Assembly: GCA_964410485.1 (NCBI GenBank)
Contig: CAYPHJ010000047.1
Location: forward strand, 1 to 33,055
From: CAYPHJ01 sp964410485
Lineage (GTDB): Bacteria; Desulfobacterota; Binatia; UBA9968
Direction of reading: 5' to 3'
DNA: 33,055 nucleotides
Shown: positions 15,440 to 23,099 of the stretch, one piece after another
How positions within the stretch are numbered: the stretch's first letter is position 1
How the letters are laid out: each line of letters begins with the position of its first letter
Notes under the pieces: model-generated
Databases searched by the model: none
The model's input: only the letters and a program-made list of their open reading frames with translations
What the model was told of the DNA's origin: nothing
Translations under genes and position numbers: made by a program

Positions 15440-15467
15440 TACCTATACCCCTTGGGGTACCTGTCAA
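15440..15467 (-). promoter_or_regulatory. Promoter of csoR and the metal ATPase
   Basis: Minus strand: TTGACA (15467-15462), a 16-base spacer and TAGGTA (15445-15440), followed by the csoR ribosome binding site. The -35 is a perfect sigma-70 consensus; the -10 is weak and a shifted TATAGG overlaps it. Confidence 0.65.
15446..15459. promoter_or_regulatory. CsoR-type operator
   Basis: TACCCC-TT-GGGGTA is a 6-bp perfect inverted repeat of the G/C-tract type bound by CsoR proteins. It occupies the promoter spacer, so bound repressor would block RNA polymerase. I saw no second copy of this sequence elsewhere in the window. Confidence 0.75.
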
Positions 15468-15600
15468 ACTCTATCATTAAGTAAAAGTTTTTTTGGATCC
15501 AAGGGGTCAAATATGTCAGCTGAAGCGACGTTGCGCACCGTTGGTCCAGTGAAACCGCACAATCACAAAGAATAACGCCCAGTTCCTGGGACGAAAAGTT

Positions 15601-16578
15601 CTACCGAGGGCGCGTCAGTTTGGAAATAAAACCTTTCAGCACAGGCACAACCTCATCCGGCTTCTCTTCATGCGGTACATGCCCTGCCTCATCAATGATG
15701 ACCGCTCTGCACCGGGGTAGTATCTGGCATGCGCCCTCGGCACTTTCCGGTGAAATGATCTGGTCGTGTCTTCCGATAATTTGCAGTACCGGAACGTCTA
15801 GCCCGCCGAGTTTAGCTGTGAGATCGGAGACATCGGTAGGAACCATCTGCCGCGCCGTGGTTAGAAGCGAGTGATCGGTTCCAGCTATCCGCTGATACTT
15901 CGCATAAGTTTCCACCAGCGAGTCCGTGACTTTCCCATCATCGTAATACGCCCGATGGAGAATGAGACGCGTGCCGAAGGAGACCGGCGTAAGTTTAACT
16001 GTAAGCCATCCGATCACCGGTAAGCGCAGGAGTCGCAAATAAAAAGGCAGGCTCTCTGGGTCCACTGTGCCGGCAATCAGGATAAGCCCCGAGACTGTCT
16101 CGGAGCCCTTTTGTTGATCTTTCAAGGCCACCATAAGAGCGACTGCAGAACCGAAAGAATTGCCAATCACTATCGCATTGGTAACATCGAGGTGCTCCAT
16201 CAGGCCGATCACGACTTCAGCATGATCTTGGAGAGAATAGCGATCGTCTTGAGACCTGTCGGAATAGCCGTGGCCTTTAAGATCCAGAAGGATGAGCCGG
16301 TAATGCTGCTTGAGGGCATCCTCGAGGTGGCGCCACGTGTCTAGTGAAGCACCGAATCCATGGATGAAGACGAGGGTACTTCCCACACCGACATCTCTGA
16401 AATGGATTCTGACGCCGTCGTGAAAGTAGCTACTATCGAAGGCCTGCGGCGGGAAACCCGTTGTTACAACGGTGCAGCTCACCAGAACGAGCAGGCTCAA
16501 CCCCAGTGTTCTGATGCGATTAAGGAAGCTCGCCACTAATTTTAGCTCATCCCTAATCTCACCACGACTCATCATCAT
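15601..16578 (-). CDS. Alpha/beta-hydrolase, probably exported or lipid-anchored
   Basis: A roughly 325-residue hydrolase with the oxyanion segment VFIHGFGASLDTWRHL, the nucleophile elbow IVIGNSFGSAVALM (Ser), the acid IIGRHDQIISPE (Asp) and the catalytic His in DEAGHVPHEEKP. The cap region is helical. The N-terminus has a hydrophobic stretch LGLSLLVLVSCTVV with a plausible lipobox (LVSC), so the enzyme may be a lipoprotein or membrane-tethered. The substrate cannot be inferred; relatives include esterases, haloperoxidase-like and C-C hydrolases. Several ATGs (16578, 16575, 16572) and a TTG at 16587 are possible starts, none with a strong ribosome binding site. It is read toward csoR but seems unrelated. 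Confidence 0.85.
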   Translation of the reverse strand: MMMSRGEIRDELKLVASFLNRIRTLGLSLLVLVSCTVVTTGFPPQAFDSSYFHDGVRIHFRDVGVGSTLVFIHGFGASLDTWRHLEDALKQHYRLILLDLKGHGYSDRSQDDRYSLQDHAEVVIGLMEHLDVTNAIVIGNSFGSAVALMVALKDQQKGSETVSGLILIAGTVDPESLPFYLRLLRLPVIGWLTVKLTPVSFGTRLILHRAYYDDGKVTDSLVETYAKYQRIAGTDHSLLTTARQMVPTDVSDLTAKLGGLDVPVLQIIGRHDQIISPESAEGACQILPRCRAVIIDEAGHVPHEEKPDEVVPVLKGFISKLTRPR

Positions 16579-16772
16579 GACACACAATTTTCACCGGGCG
16601 AGCGCGCATGCAACACGCCGCGCGGAGAGTGCTCTTCTTCTCCCGCCAGGTATTCTTGTCGCTTTACGATTTCTCTGTTAAACAGACCGGCTATGAGAAG
16701 CCTCACCAGCCGCCATTTGCGCGCTCTCTCAATTGTCATAACCTACAGGGCTGGCCCGGTCCGCTGATTCTC

Positions 16773-17210
16773 GTGCGCGCCGTTATTCAAAGAGTTAAGC
16801 GGGCCCGGGTTTCGGTCGATGATAATACAGTCGGCGAAATCGGGCCAGGATTATGCGCGTTCGTCGGCATCAGCAGAACCGACGGTGAGCGGAATGCAAT
16901 CGCTCTGGCCGACAAAATTAAAAATTTACGGGTCTTTGCCGACGCTCAGGGAAAGATGAACTATTCGACGATTGATGTTGGCGGGGCCGTTTTGGTCGTG
17001 TCCCAGTTTACGCTGTATGGAGATTGTGCCAGGGGGAATCGGCCGTCATTTACGGACGCTGCGGCACCTGCCGAGGCGCAAAGGCTTTACGACTGCTTTG
17101 TCGAGCGGCTTCGCGCCAGCGGCGTAGCCGTCGAAACTGGTGAGTTCCAAGCTCACATGAACGTGACCCTCACCCACGACGGGCCCGTCACCCTAATTCT
17201 GGAAGTCTAA
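16773..17210 (+). CDS. dtd: D-aminoacyl-tRNA deacylase
   Basis: Removes D-amino acids, and glycine from tRNA-Ala, in the cytoplasm, preventing misincorporation. The start is taken as GTG 16773 because the protein then begins VRAVIQRVKRARVSVD and is 145 residues, the standard DTD length; the frame is open from 16608 but that extension is not family-like. Both signatures are present: SQFTLYGDC (usual SQFTLYAD) and the C-terminal NVTLTHDGPVTLILE, which contains the Gly-Pro chiral-proofreading motif. It lies five bases before trmL, so the two are an RNA-quality operon. Confidence 0.93.
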   Translation: MRAVIQRVKRARVSVDDNTVGEIGPGLCAFVGISRTDGERNAIALADKIKNLRVFADAQGKMNYSTIDVGGAVLVVSQFTLYGDCARGNRPSFTDAAAPAEAQRLYDCFVERLRASGVAVETGEFQAHMNVTLTHDGPVTLILEV

Positions 17211-17215
17211 CAGAG

Positions 17216-17668
17216 ATGCACGTGGTCCTTTTCGAGCCCGAGATCCCCCCCAACACCGGAAGCGTTGCTCGCTTGTGCGCAGCCACGCGCACTCCACTTC
17301 ATCTCATCGAGCCGTTGGGGTTTGTAATCGATGACAAACATCTCAAGCGCGCCGGGTTGGATTATTGGCCACTCGTGGATGTGCAACTGCATAAATCCTG
17401 GAATGAGTTTTTGCGCAGTACGGCCGCTAAACGTCTGATGTTTTTTTCAAAACGCTCAACCCAATCGTACACCAGGGCACACTATACGGAGGACGATTAT
17501 CTTGTTTTTGGGCCGGAGACCCGTGGTCTCCCTCAAAAGCTGCTCGATGCCAACCAGGATCGCTCCTACCGCATTCCGATACTCGCTGAAGGGGTACGCA
17601 GTCTGAACCTTTCGAACGCCGTTTCAATCGTGCTATATGAGGCTTTGAGGCAAGTAGGGAAGACTTAA
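17216..17668 (+). CDS. trmL: tRNA (cytidine/uridine-34-2'-O)-methyltransferase, SPOUT class
   Basis: Methylates the wobble 2'-OH of tRNA-Leu species. The 150-residue length and motifs match TrmL: LFEPEIPPNTGSVARLCAAT at the N-terminus, LVFGPETRGLPQKLL and the knotted C-terminal IPILAEGVRSLNLSNAVSIV. The SAM-binding trefoil knot is formed by these last two segments. It directly follows dtd. The C-terminus LYEALRQVG is typical. Confidence 0.93.
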   Translation: MHVVLFEPEIPPNTGSVARLCAATRTPLHLIEPLGFVIDDKHLKRAGLDYWPLVDVQLHKSWNEFLRSTAAKRLMFFSKRSTQSYTRAHYTEDDYLVFGPETRGLPQKLLDANQDRSYRIPILAEGVRSLNLSNAVSIVLYEALRQVGKT

Positions 17669-17685
17669 TCCAATTAAGGAGGCTC

Positions 17686-17714
17686 TTGACCCTCCCCAGG
17701 ATTATGATTAAGTA
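17686..17714 (+). promoter_or_regulatory. Possible promoter for the NEW3/ABC operon
   Basis: TTGACC, a 17-base spacer and TAAGTA lie about 37 bases before the NEW3 gene start. The -35 is good and the -10 is poor. Confidence 0.3.
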
Positions 17715-17750
17715 TCCATCACAATTTTTTGCCCTGAGGGGGGGTCTGTC

Positions 17751-19010
17751 ATGAGGCCTATGGCCATACGAAAGTTTTCGCGGAGTTCGTGTTTTATTGT
17801 GACGTTTTGGTTGCTATTTTTCGCTGGCGCTTGGGTTGTACCGAGCGCGGAAAAAATCGATAAGCAAGAAAGTGCCGCGAGTCAGTCCAAGGAATCCTTC
17901 GATCTGATCCTTCCCTTCAAGGACCTGACGGTGGGCCAGGGGCAAGAAGTTACCATGGATACCGAGATCGTAAACCGCAGGCGAGAGCCCGTGCATGTAA
18001 ACCTGGCAATCGACGGAGTACCCAAAGGATGGGAAGTCACTTTCAGCTCCCGCTATCCAAGTTACCCTATTCGTTCAGTAATGGTACCGGGAAGCGATCA
18101 GTCGACAAACAGATCCACAACCATCGAATTTAAGGCCAAATTGCCGGAAAACGTAAAACCGGGTGATTATAGGATCAAGGTAAGCGCGAAGGATTCGGCT
18201 GGCGCCACTGCCTATACCAGCGCTGTTAACTTCAAGGTGACCTCGAGGAAGGTGGAAACCGGTGGACTAAGACTCACCAGCCAGTACCCGGTGTTGACTG
18301 CGGCGCCAGGGCAAGCTTTAAAGTTCACCGTGGATCTTAGAAATGAGACCAACAAGCCGTTGACCGCTTCGCTGGTACCGCAAGTGCCTGAAGGTTGGCA
18401 GGTCCGCTTCAAACCGCAGTGGGGCGAGCAGCAAATCTCGTCGATTCAGTTGAAAGAAAGCGGTACCGAGACCTTGAGCGTGGAACTGGACCCGCCGCTG
18501 CGGGCGGAACCCAAGGAGTATCCCGTAACGATCCGTGCTCGCGCCGGGGCTTTCGAAGCTTCCTCAAATCTGAAGGTAACCCTTAGAGGAGTTCCCGAAA
18601 TCAGAATGGGAACCTTGGACAATACTCTCAATACATTCTTAACGGCGGGGACCAGAAGCGCCGTGGACATTTTGGTCGGCAACGCGGGAACCGCCCCTGT
18701 TCATAATCTCAATTTGCTTACTTCCAGAAAGCCTGAGAAATGGACTGTTGATTTTCAGCCCGACAAGATTGACGTCATCAATCCCGGAGAGGTGCGTCAG
18801 GTCAAAGTCGAAATTATGGCGCCTCCACGAACAATCGCAGGCGATTACATGTTGTCGTTTACACCCAACATACCCGAAGCAGCCGCGCGGTCGGTCGATT
18901 TTCGCGTGACCGTCTCCACGCCTACGCTCTGGAACTGGGTTGGTTTCGGGATCGTCGGCCTGGTAGTCATTGGGCTGACGGTGGTATTTTTCCGTCTGGG
19001 ACGTCGATGA
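17751..19010 (+). CDS. Exported NEW3-domain protein with C-terminal membrane anchor
   Basis: A 419-residue protein: signal peptide (about residues 11-32), then three Ig-like NEW3 (NPCBM-associated, COG1470) domains. Repeated features include VTMDTEIVNRRREPVHVNL, KFTVDLRNETNKPLTASL, VPEGWQVRFKP and DILVGNAGTAPVHNLN. A final membrane helix (WVGFGIVGLVVIGLTVVFF) and RLGRR tail orient the domains to the outside. Start ATG 17751 follows a GAGGGGGG ribosome binding site. The stop overlaps the ABC ATPase start by four bases (ATGA), so the proteins probably act together. NEW3 proteins with ABC-2 exporters recur in many phyla with no proven substrate; carbohydrate or envelope binding is a guess. Confidence 0.88.
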   Translation: MRPMAIRKFSRSSCFIVTFWLLFFAGAWVVPSAEKIDKQESAASQSKESFDLILPFKDLTVGQGQEVTMDTEIVNRRREPVHVNLAIDGVPKGWEVTFSSRYPSYPIRSVMVPGSDQSTNRSTTIEFKAKLPENVKPGDYRIKVSAKDSAGATAYTSAVNFKVTSRKVETGGLRLTSQYPVLTAAPGQALKFTVDLRNETNKPLTASLVPQVPEGWQVRFKPQWGEQQISSIQLKESGTETLSVELDPPLRAEPKEYPVTIRARAGAFEASSNLKVTLRGVPEIRMGTLDNTLNTFLTAGTRSAVDILVGNAGTAPVHNLNLLTSRKPEKWTVDFQPDKIDVINPGEVRQVKVEIMAPPRTIAGDYMLSFTPNIPEAAARSVDFRVTVSTPTLWNWVGFGIVGLVVIGLTVVFFRLGRR

Positions 19011-19939
19011 GCACGGTAGTTGAAACTCACAATCTGACGAAGCGCTACCACGACAAGCTCGCGGTCAATGCGCTCAATCTCACCATAGAAGACGGAGAGA
19101 TCTTCGGATTCCTCGGCCCCAACGGCGCTGGCAAGACAACGACCATTCTGATGCTTCTGGGTCTGACCGAACCTACGGCAGGCAAAGCATCCGTTTGCGG
19201 TTTCAATCCCATTAGCGAACCGCTCGAAGTCAAGCGCCGCGTCGGGTATCTGCCTGAGAACCCGGGCTTTTACGAGGATCTGAGCGCCAAGGAAAACCTT
19301 CTGTACATGGCCCGCTTGAACCGTATTCCGGAAACCGAAGCCCGGCGGCGTACCGCCGAGGTCTTGGAGCAGGTCGGTTTGAGTGAAGACGGCGGGCGTT
19401 TCGTGCGGGAGTTTTCCCGCGGCATGAAGCAGCGACTCGGAATTGCAGAAGTTTTAATCAAGAAACCGCGGACGATCATTTTGGATGAGCCGACGCTGGG
19501 AATCGACCCAGACGGTGCCATTCGTATTTTAGAGATGATCAAAAACCTCAACCGCCAGGCCGGCTTGACCGTAATGCTCTCCTCTCATCAGCTCCAGCAA
19601 GTGCAACAGATTTGCAGCCGGGTGGGCATCATCGTCAAAGGGCGGCTCATCGTACAGGGCCACATGGACGAGCTGGGTCGGGCGATCCTGAAGGAACGCC
19701 AATGGAACTTTCTCTTTGAAGTTGCCGGCAGTCCCAACGGGTTCGAGAATGATTTGCGCGCAATCCAGGGCGTCGATGAAATCGAAAAGCGTCATAACGG
19801 GTGGTTCTTGCGTTGTACACGAGATGTTCGGCCGGAGTTGGTGTCATTTGTGACGCAGAAGAACGTGTCCTTGTTGCAGCTTCGGATGGAAGATCCGACT
19901 TTGGAAGAGATTTATCTTAAATATTTTCGCGAGGCTTAA
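19007..19939 (+). CDS. ABC transporter ATP-binding protein (ABC-2 type)
   Basis: A 310-residue ATPase. Walker A is FLGPNGAGKTTTI, the Q-loop region precedes VGYLPENPGFYEDLSAKENL, the signature is EFSRGMKQRLGIAEVL, Walker B is RTIILDEPTLGIDPDG and the H-loop is MLSSHQLQQV. The extra 80-residue C-terminal domain is normal for exporters of the DrrA/NatA/CcmA group. It is translationally coupled to the NEW3 gene and followed two bases later by the permease. Confidence 0.93.
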   Translation: MSTVVETHNLTKRYHDKLAVNALNLTIEDGEIFGFLGPNGAGKTTTILMLLGLTEPTAGKASVCGFNPISEPLEVKRRVGYLPENPGFYEDLSAKENLLYMARLNRIPETEARRRTAEVLEQVGLSEDGGRFVREFSRGMKQRLGIAEVLIKKPRTIILDEPTLGIDPDGAIRILEMIKNLNRQAGLTVMLSSHQLQQVQQICSRVGIIVKGRLIVQGHMDELGRAILKERQWNFLFEVAGSPNGFENDLRAIQGVDEIEKRHNGWFLRCTRDVRPELVSFVTQKNVSLLQLRMEDPTLEEIYLKYFREA

Positions 19940-19941
19940 CC

Positions 19942-20862
19942 ATGGGCGTCGTTTTCTGGAAAGAACTGGCCGATCACTTTAGCAGCCGCCGATTCATGAT
20001 CCTTTTAGCGCTCATTGTTTTGATCGGTTGCTGGGCGACTTATACGACAGGTCAGATGATACGTCAGGACGCCGAGGAAAGCCCGGCTCATGTTTTTCTC
20101 TTTCTGCTCACCTCGGAGACTGGAACCATCTTCTCATTGGCCACTTTTTTGGCCTTTTTCGGACCCCTCGTCGGCATTACACTCGGATTTGATTCGGTCA
20201 GCGGCGAATACGCTCGAGGCACGCTCAGCCGCGTGCTTTCGCAGCCTATCTACCGAGACGCCTTGATCAACGGAAAGTTTTTGGCGGGCCTCACCACGGT
20301 GGCTGTCCTCTGGAGCTCGATCCTGTTGCTCGTCATCGGTTTGGGCACAAGCCTGCTTGGTTTTCCGCCCAACGCCGAAGAAGTTTGGCGCATGCTGATG
20401 TTTACTTTGGTGGGTATCTTCTATGTCGGATTCTGGCTCGCGCTGGCCATGTTGTTCTCCTTGCTATTTCAAAGAACCGTCACCGCCGCTCTTGCATCCA
20501 TGGCCGTTTGGCTTTTCATGACTCTGTTCGTCGCGATCCTCAGTCAAGGCATCGGCAGCCTCATTGTCCCCTCCCCCTCAACTCCCGAGCAGATGGCGTA
20601 TCGGGCCGATGTCGAAAATGTCGTCAGTCGTGTTTCCCCGGCTACGCTGTTTTCGGAAAGCGTCAGCATACTATTGAATCCTCGGGCACGAGTTTTTGGG
20701 CTTGCGCTGCCCATTGATGCCGAGGGGATTTTACCTACACCACTTGCTCTCCATCAGAGCCTTACCCTCATCTGGCCACACATCAGCACTTTATTTGCAC
20801 TGGTGGCGGTTTGTTTTGGCATTTCCTATATCGTCTTTATGCGCGCTGAAATCAGAGCGTAG
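19942..20862 (+). CDS. ABC-2 family transporter permease
   Basis: A 306-residue permease with six membrane segments, beginning FWKELADHFSSRRFMILLAL. The typical ABC2_membrane signature is seen in VSGEYARGTLSRVLSQPIYRDALINGKFLA, split by an internal turn. A large external loop lies around residues 205-280. It completes the three-gene NEW3/ABC operon. The substrate is unknown. Confidence 0.92.
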   Translation: MGVVFWKELADHFSSRRFMILLALIVLIGCWATYTTGQMIRQDAEESPAHVFLFLLTSETGTIFSLATFLAFFGPLVGITLGFDSVSGEYARGTLSRVLSQPIYRDALINGKFLAGLTTVAVLWSSILLLVIGLGTSLLGFPPNAEEVWRMLMFTLVGIFYVGFWLALAMLFSLLFQRTVTAALASMAVWLFMTLFVAILSQGIGSLIVPSPSTPEQMAYRADVENVVSRVSPATLFSESVSILLNPRARVFGLALPIDAEGILPTPLALHQSLTLIWPHISTLFALVAVCFGISYIVFMRAEIRA

Positions 20863-20870
20863 CGCGCACC

Positions 20871-21060
20871 GCGCGCAGTTCAAAGTTCCCGGTTCAAAGT
20901 TCCAAGTCCCCCGACCCCAGAAACTTGAAGACAACACGGCGATTTCACGGCGGAGGCGCCGAGGACGCAGAGATCGAAAAAGGATCAGAGTTTTTTCTGG
21001 AAGTAGAACCTCTGCGCTTTTCTCTGTGAACTCTGTGTCTCTGCGGTGGCAAAACGCGCG
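20871..21060. repeat. Mosaic intergenic repeat
   Basis: Starts with GCGCGCAGTTC and GTTCAAAGTTCC-type units, then a GC-rich stretch (CGGCGGAGGCGCCGAGGACG) and a TCTGTGAACTCTGTGTCTC segment. These low-complexity, direct-repeat modules are typical non-coding dispersed repeats. The first part recurs, inverted, at 21642-21684. Confidence 0.6.
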
Positions 21061-21065
21061 CGCAG

Positions 21066-21551
21066 TTAGGGGTTAGTCTTGGATTGCATTCTTGTTGCCG
21101 CCGCCATGATGGATTCGATGATCTTCTTATAACCGGTGCAGCGGCATAGATTGCCGTTCATGAAATGTTTGAGTTGTTCTTCGGTGGGATTTGGGTTTTC
21201 GTCGAGCAACACTTTGGCTGTCAGGATCATACCTGGGGTACAAAACCCACATTGAAATCCTCCATACTCGATAAACGCCTCTTGTAAGGGGTGGAGCTTA
21301 CCGTTCTCTGCCAATCCCTCGATAGTCAACACCGAACGGTCTCTCACCTCAAAGGCGAGTGTGGTACAAGCGCTCACCGGACGCCCATCGATCAGCACGG
21401 TGCACGCCCCGCACACTTGCACGTCGCACGACCTTTTGGCCCCGGTCAATCCGAGGCGATCGCGAACCACGTCCAGGAGCAATTCATGAGGTTCCACTTC
21501 CATCTCTTGCAGCTTACCGTTTAATGTAAAAGAGACAGGAATGGTCTGCAT
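21066..21551 (-). CDS. coxS: CoxS/XdhA-type [2Fe-2S] small subunit
   Basis: Electron-transfer subunit of the molybdenum hydroxylase family (CO dehydrogenase or xanthine dehydrogenase type). The N-terminal plant-ferredoxin cluster is seen in GAKRSCDVQVCGACTVLIDG and the C-terminal helical cluster in GFQCGFCTPGMILTAK with NGNLCRCTGYKKI. Starting at ATG 21551 (MQTIPVSFTLNGKLQEM) gives 161 residues, the normal size; upstream starts up to 21599 add an atypical extension. It is the last gene of a SRPBCC-CoxM-CoxS run, and no CoxL catalytic subunit lies in this window. Confidence 0.92.
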   Translation of the reverse strand: MQTIPVSFTLNGKLQEMEVEPHELLLDVVRDRLGLTGAKRSCDVQVCGACTVLIDGRPVSACTTLAFEVRDRSVLTIEGLAENGKLHPLQEAFIEYGGFQCGFCTPGMILTAKVLLDENPNPTEEQLKHFMNGNLCRCTGYKKIIESIMAAATRMQSKTNP

Positions 21552-21641
21552 CTCGGACCGTCTCGGCATCATGTTGGACAACTTACCTCCCCGCGGCAAC
21601 GCCGCGAACCTTTCTGGTTTCTGCTTCCTAGTTTCTGCTTT

Positions 21642-21684
21642 GGGGGACCTTGAAACTCGAAACTTGGAACTAGGAACTGCGCGC
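21642..21684. repeat. Inverted copy of the GTTCAAAGTTCC-type repeat
   Basis: GAACTGCGCGC (21674-21684) is the exact reverse complement of 20871-20881, and the adjoining CTTGGAAC/CTTGAAAC units match in type. The two copies flank coxS in inverted orientation. This copy runs into the last codons of coxM. Confidence 0.55.
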
Positions 21685-22545
21685 CGGCTGCGCGCTCAAC
21701 GCTTTCTGAAAGGCACGTTTCAACAGCACGCCGACGATATGTTCTTTGTATTCCTGGGAACCATGCAAATCGCTGATCGCCTCCGAGGCGCGACCGGCTA
21801 CCTCTCCGGCGTGAACCAGGCTCTGAGCAGCCTCTTCCGTGCTCTTATTCTTCAGGAGTTCTTCGGCCTCAGGAATCCGCTTCGGCGCCGGCCCTGCGCA
21901 TCCGACGGCAATCTTGACATCACTAAGCGAGTTGCCGCCATTCAGCGTCAGAGCCACTGCTAGCCCAACGCTCGGTCTCTCCAGATAACCGAACTTCATG
22001 TACGCAGCCGCTGCGTTTCCCGCGGGCAGCGGCACGTGAATTTCACTTAGAATTTCGTCTGGCTCGAGGCTTGTTTCATAAGCGCCCACGAAAAATGCTT
22101 CCGCCGGAATCTCACGCTTGGAGTCGGATTTTTCAGCAACCAACGTCGAACCCAGCGCAATCAAAAGCGTCCCGGGGTCGGCGTGCGGCTCGGCGAAACA
22201 GAGGTTCCCGCCAAGTGTTCCCGCCTGCCGCACCCTGACATTGGCGACGTTCTTTTCCAGTTGAACCAAGGCCGGCAGAGATTGCTGCAGTACGGGTGCG
22301 GTTGCTAGTTGCTGATGGGTGCAAAGCGCGCCGATATGAACGTTTCCATCGTCTAGCTTGATCTCGTTCAGTCCCCCGATTCCTTTTAGGTTGATGAGTC
22401 GTTCGTAATGGATTAAGCCCTCCTTCATGGCCAACAGAAGCTCTGTCCCGCCAGCGTAAAGTCTGGCTGATTCGCCGAACTGAGCCAGCAACCCGGAGGC
22501 TTCGCGCAAGCTCTGCGGCTCCTCCAAACGGAATCGTCGCAGCAT
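21670..22545 (-). CDS. coxM: CoxM-type FAD-binding middle subunit
   Basis: FAD-binding subunit of the CO-dehydrogenase/xanthine-dehydrogenase family, 291 residues as usual. Start: MLRRFRLEEPQSLREASGLL. FAD contacts are in RLYAGGTELLLAMKEG and in the second motif TLGGNLCFAEPHADPGTLLI, as in CutM proteins. The C-terminal CO_deh_flav_C domain follows, with VAVALTLNG. The last residues (SAQPARSS) are encoded inside a dispersed repeat, so the native end may have been changed. It passes electrons from the small subunit to quinone or NAD in relatives; the catalytic partner is missing here. Confidence 0.9.
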   Translation of the reverse strand: MLRRFRLEEPQSLREASGLLAQFGESARLYAGGTELLLAMKEGLIHYERLINLKGIGGLNEIKLDDGNVHIGALCTHQQLATAPVLQQSLPALVQLEKNVANVRVRQAGTLGGNLCFAEPHADPGTLLIALGSTLVAEKSDSKREIPAEAFFVGAYETSLEPDEILSEIHVPLPAGNAAAAYMKFGYLERPSVGLAVALTLNGGNSLSDVKIAVGCAGPAPKRIPEAEELLKNKSTEEAAQSLVHAGEVAGRASEAISDLHGSQEYKEHIVGVLLKRAFQKALSAQPARSS

Positions 22546-22546
22546 C

Positions 22547-22999
22547 CTAGGCGTCTCCTTCCAGGCGCTTCTTCACGGCCTGAGCAAATTCCTCCAGCAC
22601 TTGATCGGCCTTCCTTTTGATGATGCTATGCCCGAGAGCCGCCAACTTGCCCAGCATGTCCACCCCCGCCACAAAATTGAGCTTGGTTATCTCGTTTTCT
22701 TCGCGCAGGTTTACATCCAGATCCACTTTCATCCGGCTGCCGATCTTGTTATCGGCGCCCGACGCCTGCGCTTTGATATGTGACAGTTCCTGGCGTTCAA
22801 GCACTTCGATCGTGGTAGGAAACTCGACACGAAAAGGCCCCACCTTTTCTGTCATCACAGCGGTATAACGCTTACCGGCTTCCAGCGTCTTGGCTTCCTT
22901 GCAACCGGGAACACAGGTGACGAATTGATCAACATCCCAGATAAAGTTCCACACTTTTTCCTTGGGAGCATGGATCTCCACTTCTTTTTCGAAACGCAA
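22547..22999 (-). CDS. CoxG-like SRPBCC-fold protein
   Basis: A 150-residue START/SRPBCC protein, MRFEKEVEIHAPKEKVWNFI with DVDQFVTCVPGCKEA, matching the CoxG family found with CO-dehydrogenase-like genes; CoxG is linked to membrane attachment of the enzyme. The start is TTG at 22999, seven bases after GGGGAGG; the strong site decides the start. It ends one base before the coxM start, so coupling is tight. The C-terminus FAQAVKKRLEGDA is typical. Confidence 0.88.
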   Translation of the reverse strand: MRFEKEVEIHAPKEKVWNFIWDVDQFVTCVPGCKEAKTLEAGKRYTAVMTEKVGPFRVEFPTTIEVLERQELSHIKAQASGADNKIGSRMKVDLDVNLREENEITKLNFVAGVDMLGKLAALGHSIIKRKADQVLEEFAQAVKKRLEGDA

Positions 23000-23099
23000 G
23001 GCAATTCCTCCCCTTTCTTGACCCTAGTGTTGCTATCAAAACAATGAAATTGGCGCAAGCGGGTTGCCGCTTTTGCCTCAAGGCGAGAACTTCGAGGGA

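Noticed and set aside
17680..17698. GGAGG...CCTCC hairpin after trmL as a terminator
   Set aside because: The stem is short and no T-run follows; the sequence also overlaps a better promoter-like element.
23040..23085. AAGCGG-GTTG-CCGCTT hairpin after rpoH as a terminator
   Set aside because: On the rpoH strand the stem is followed by GCGCC, not a T-run, so it does not qualify as an intrinsic terminator.
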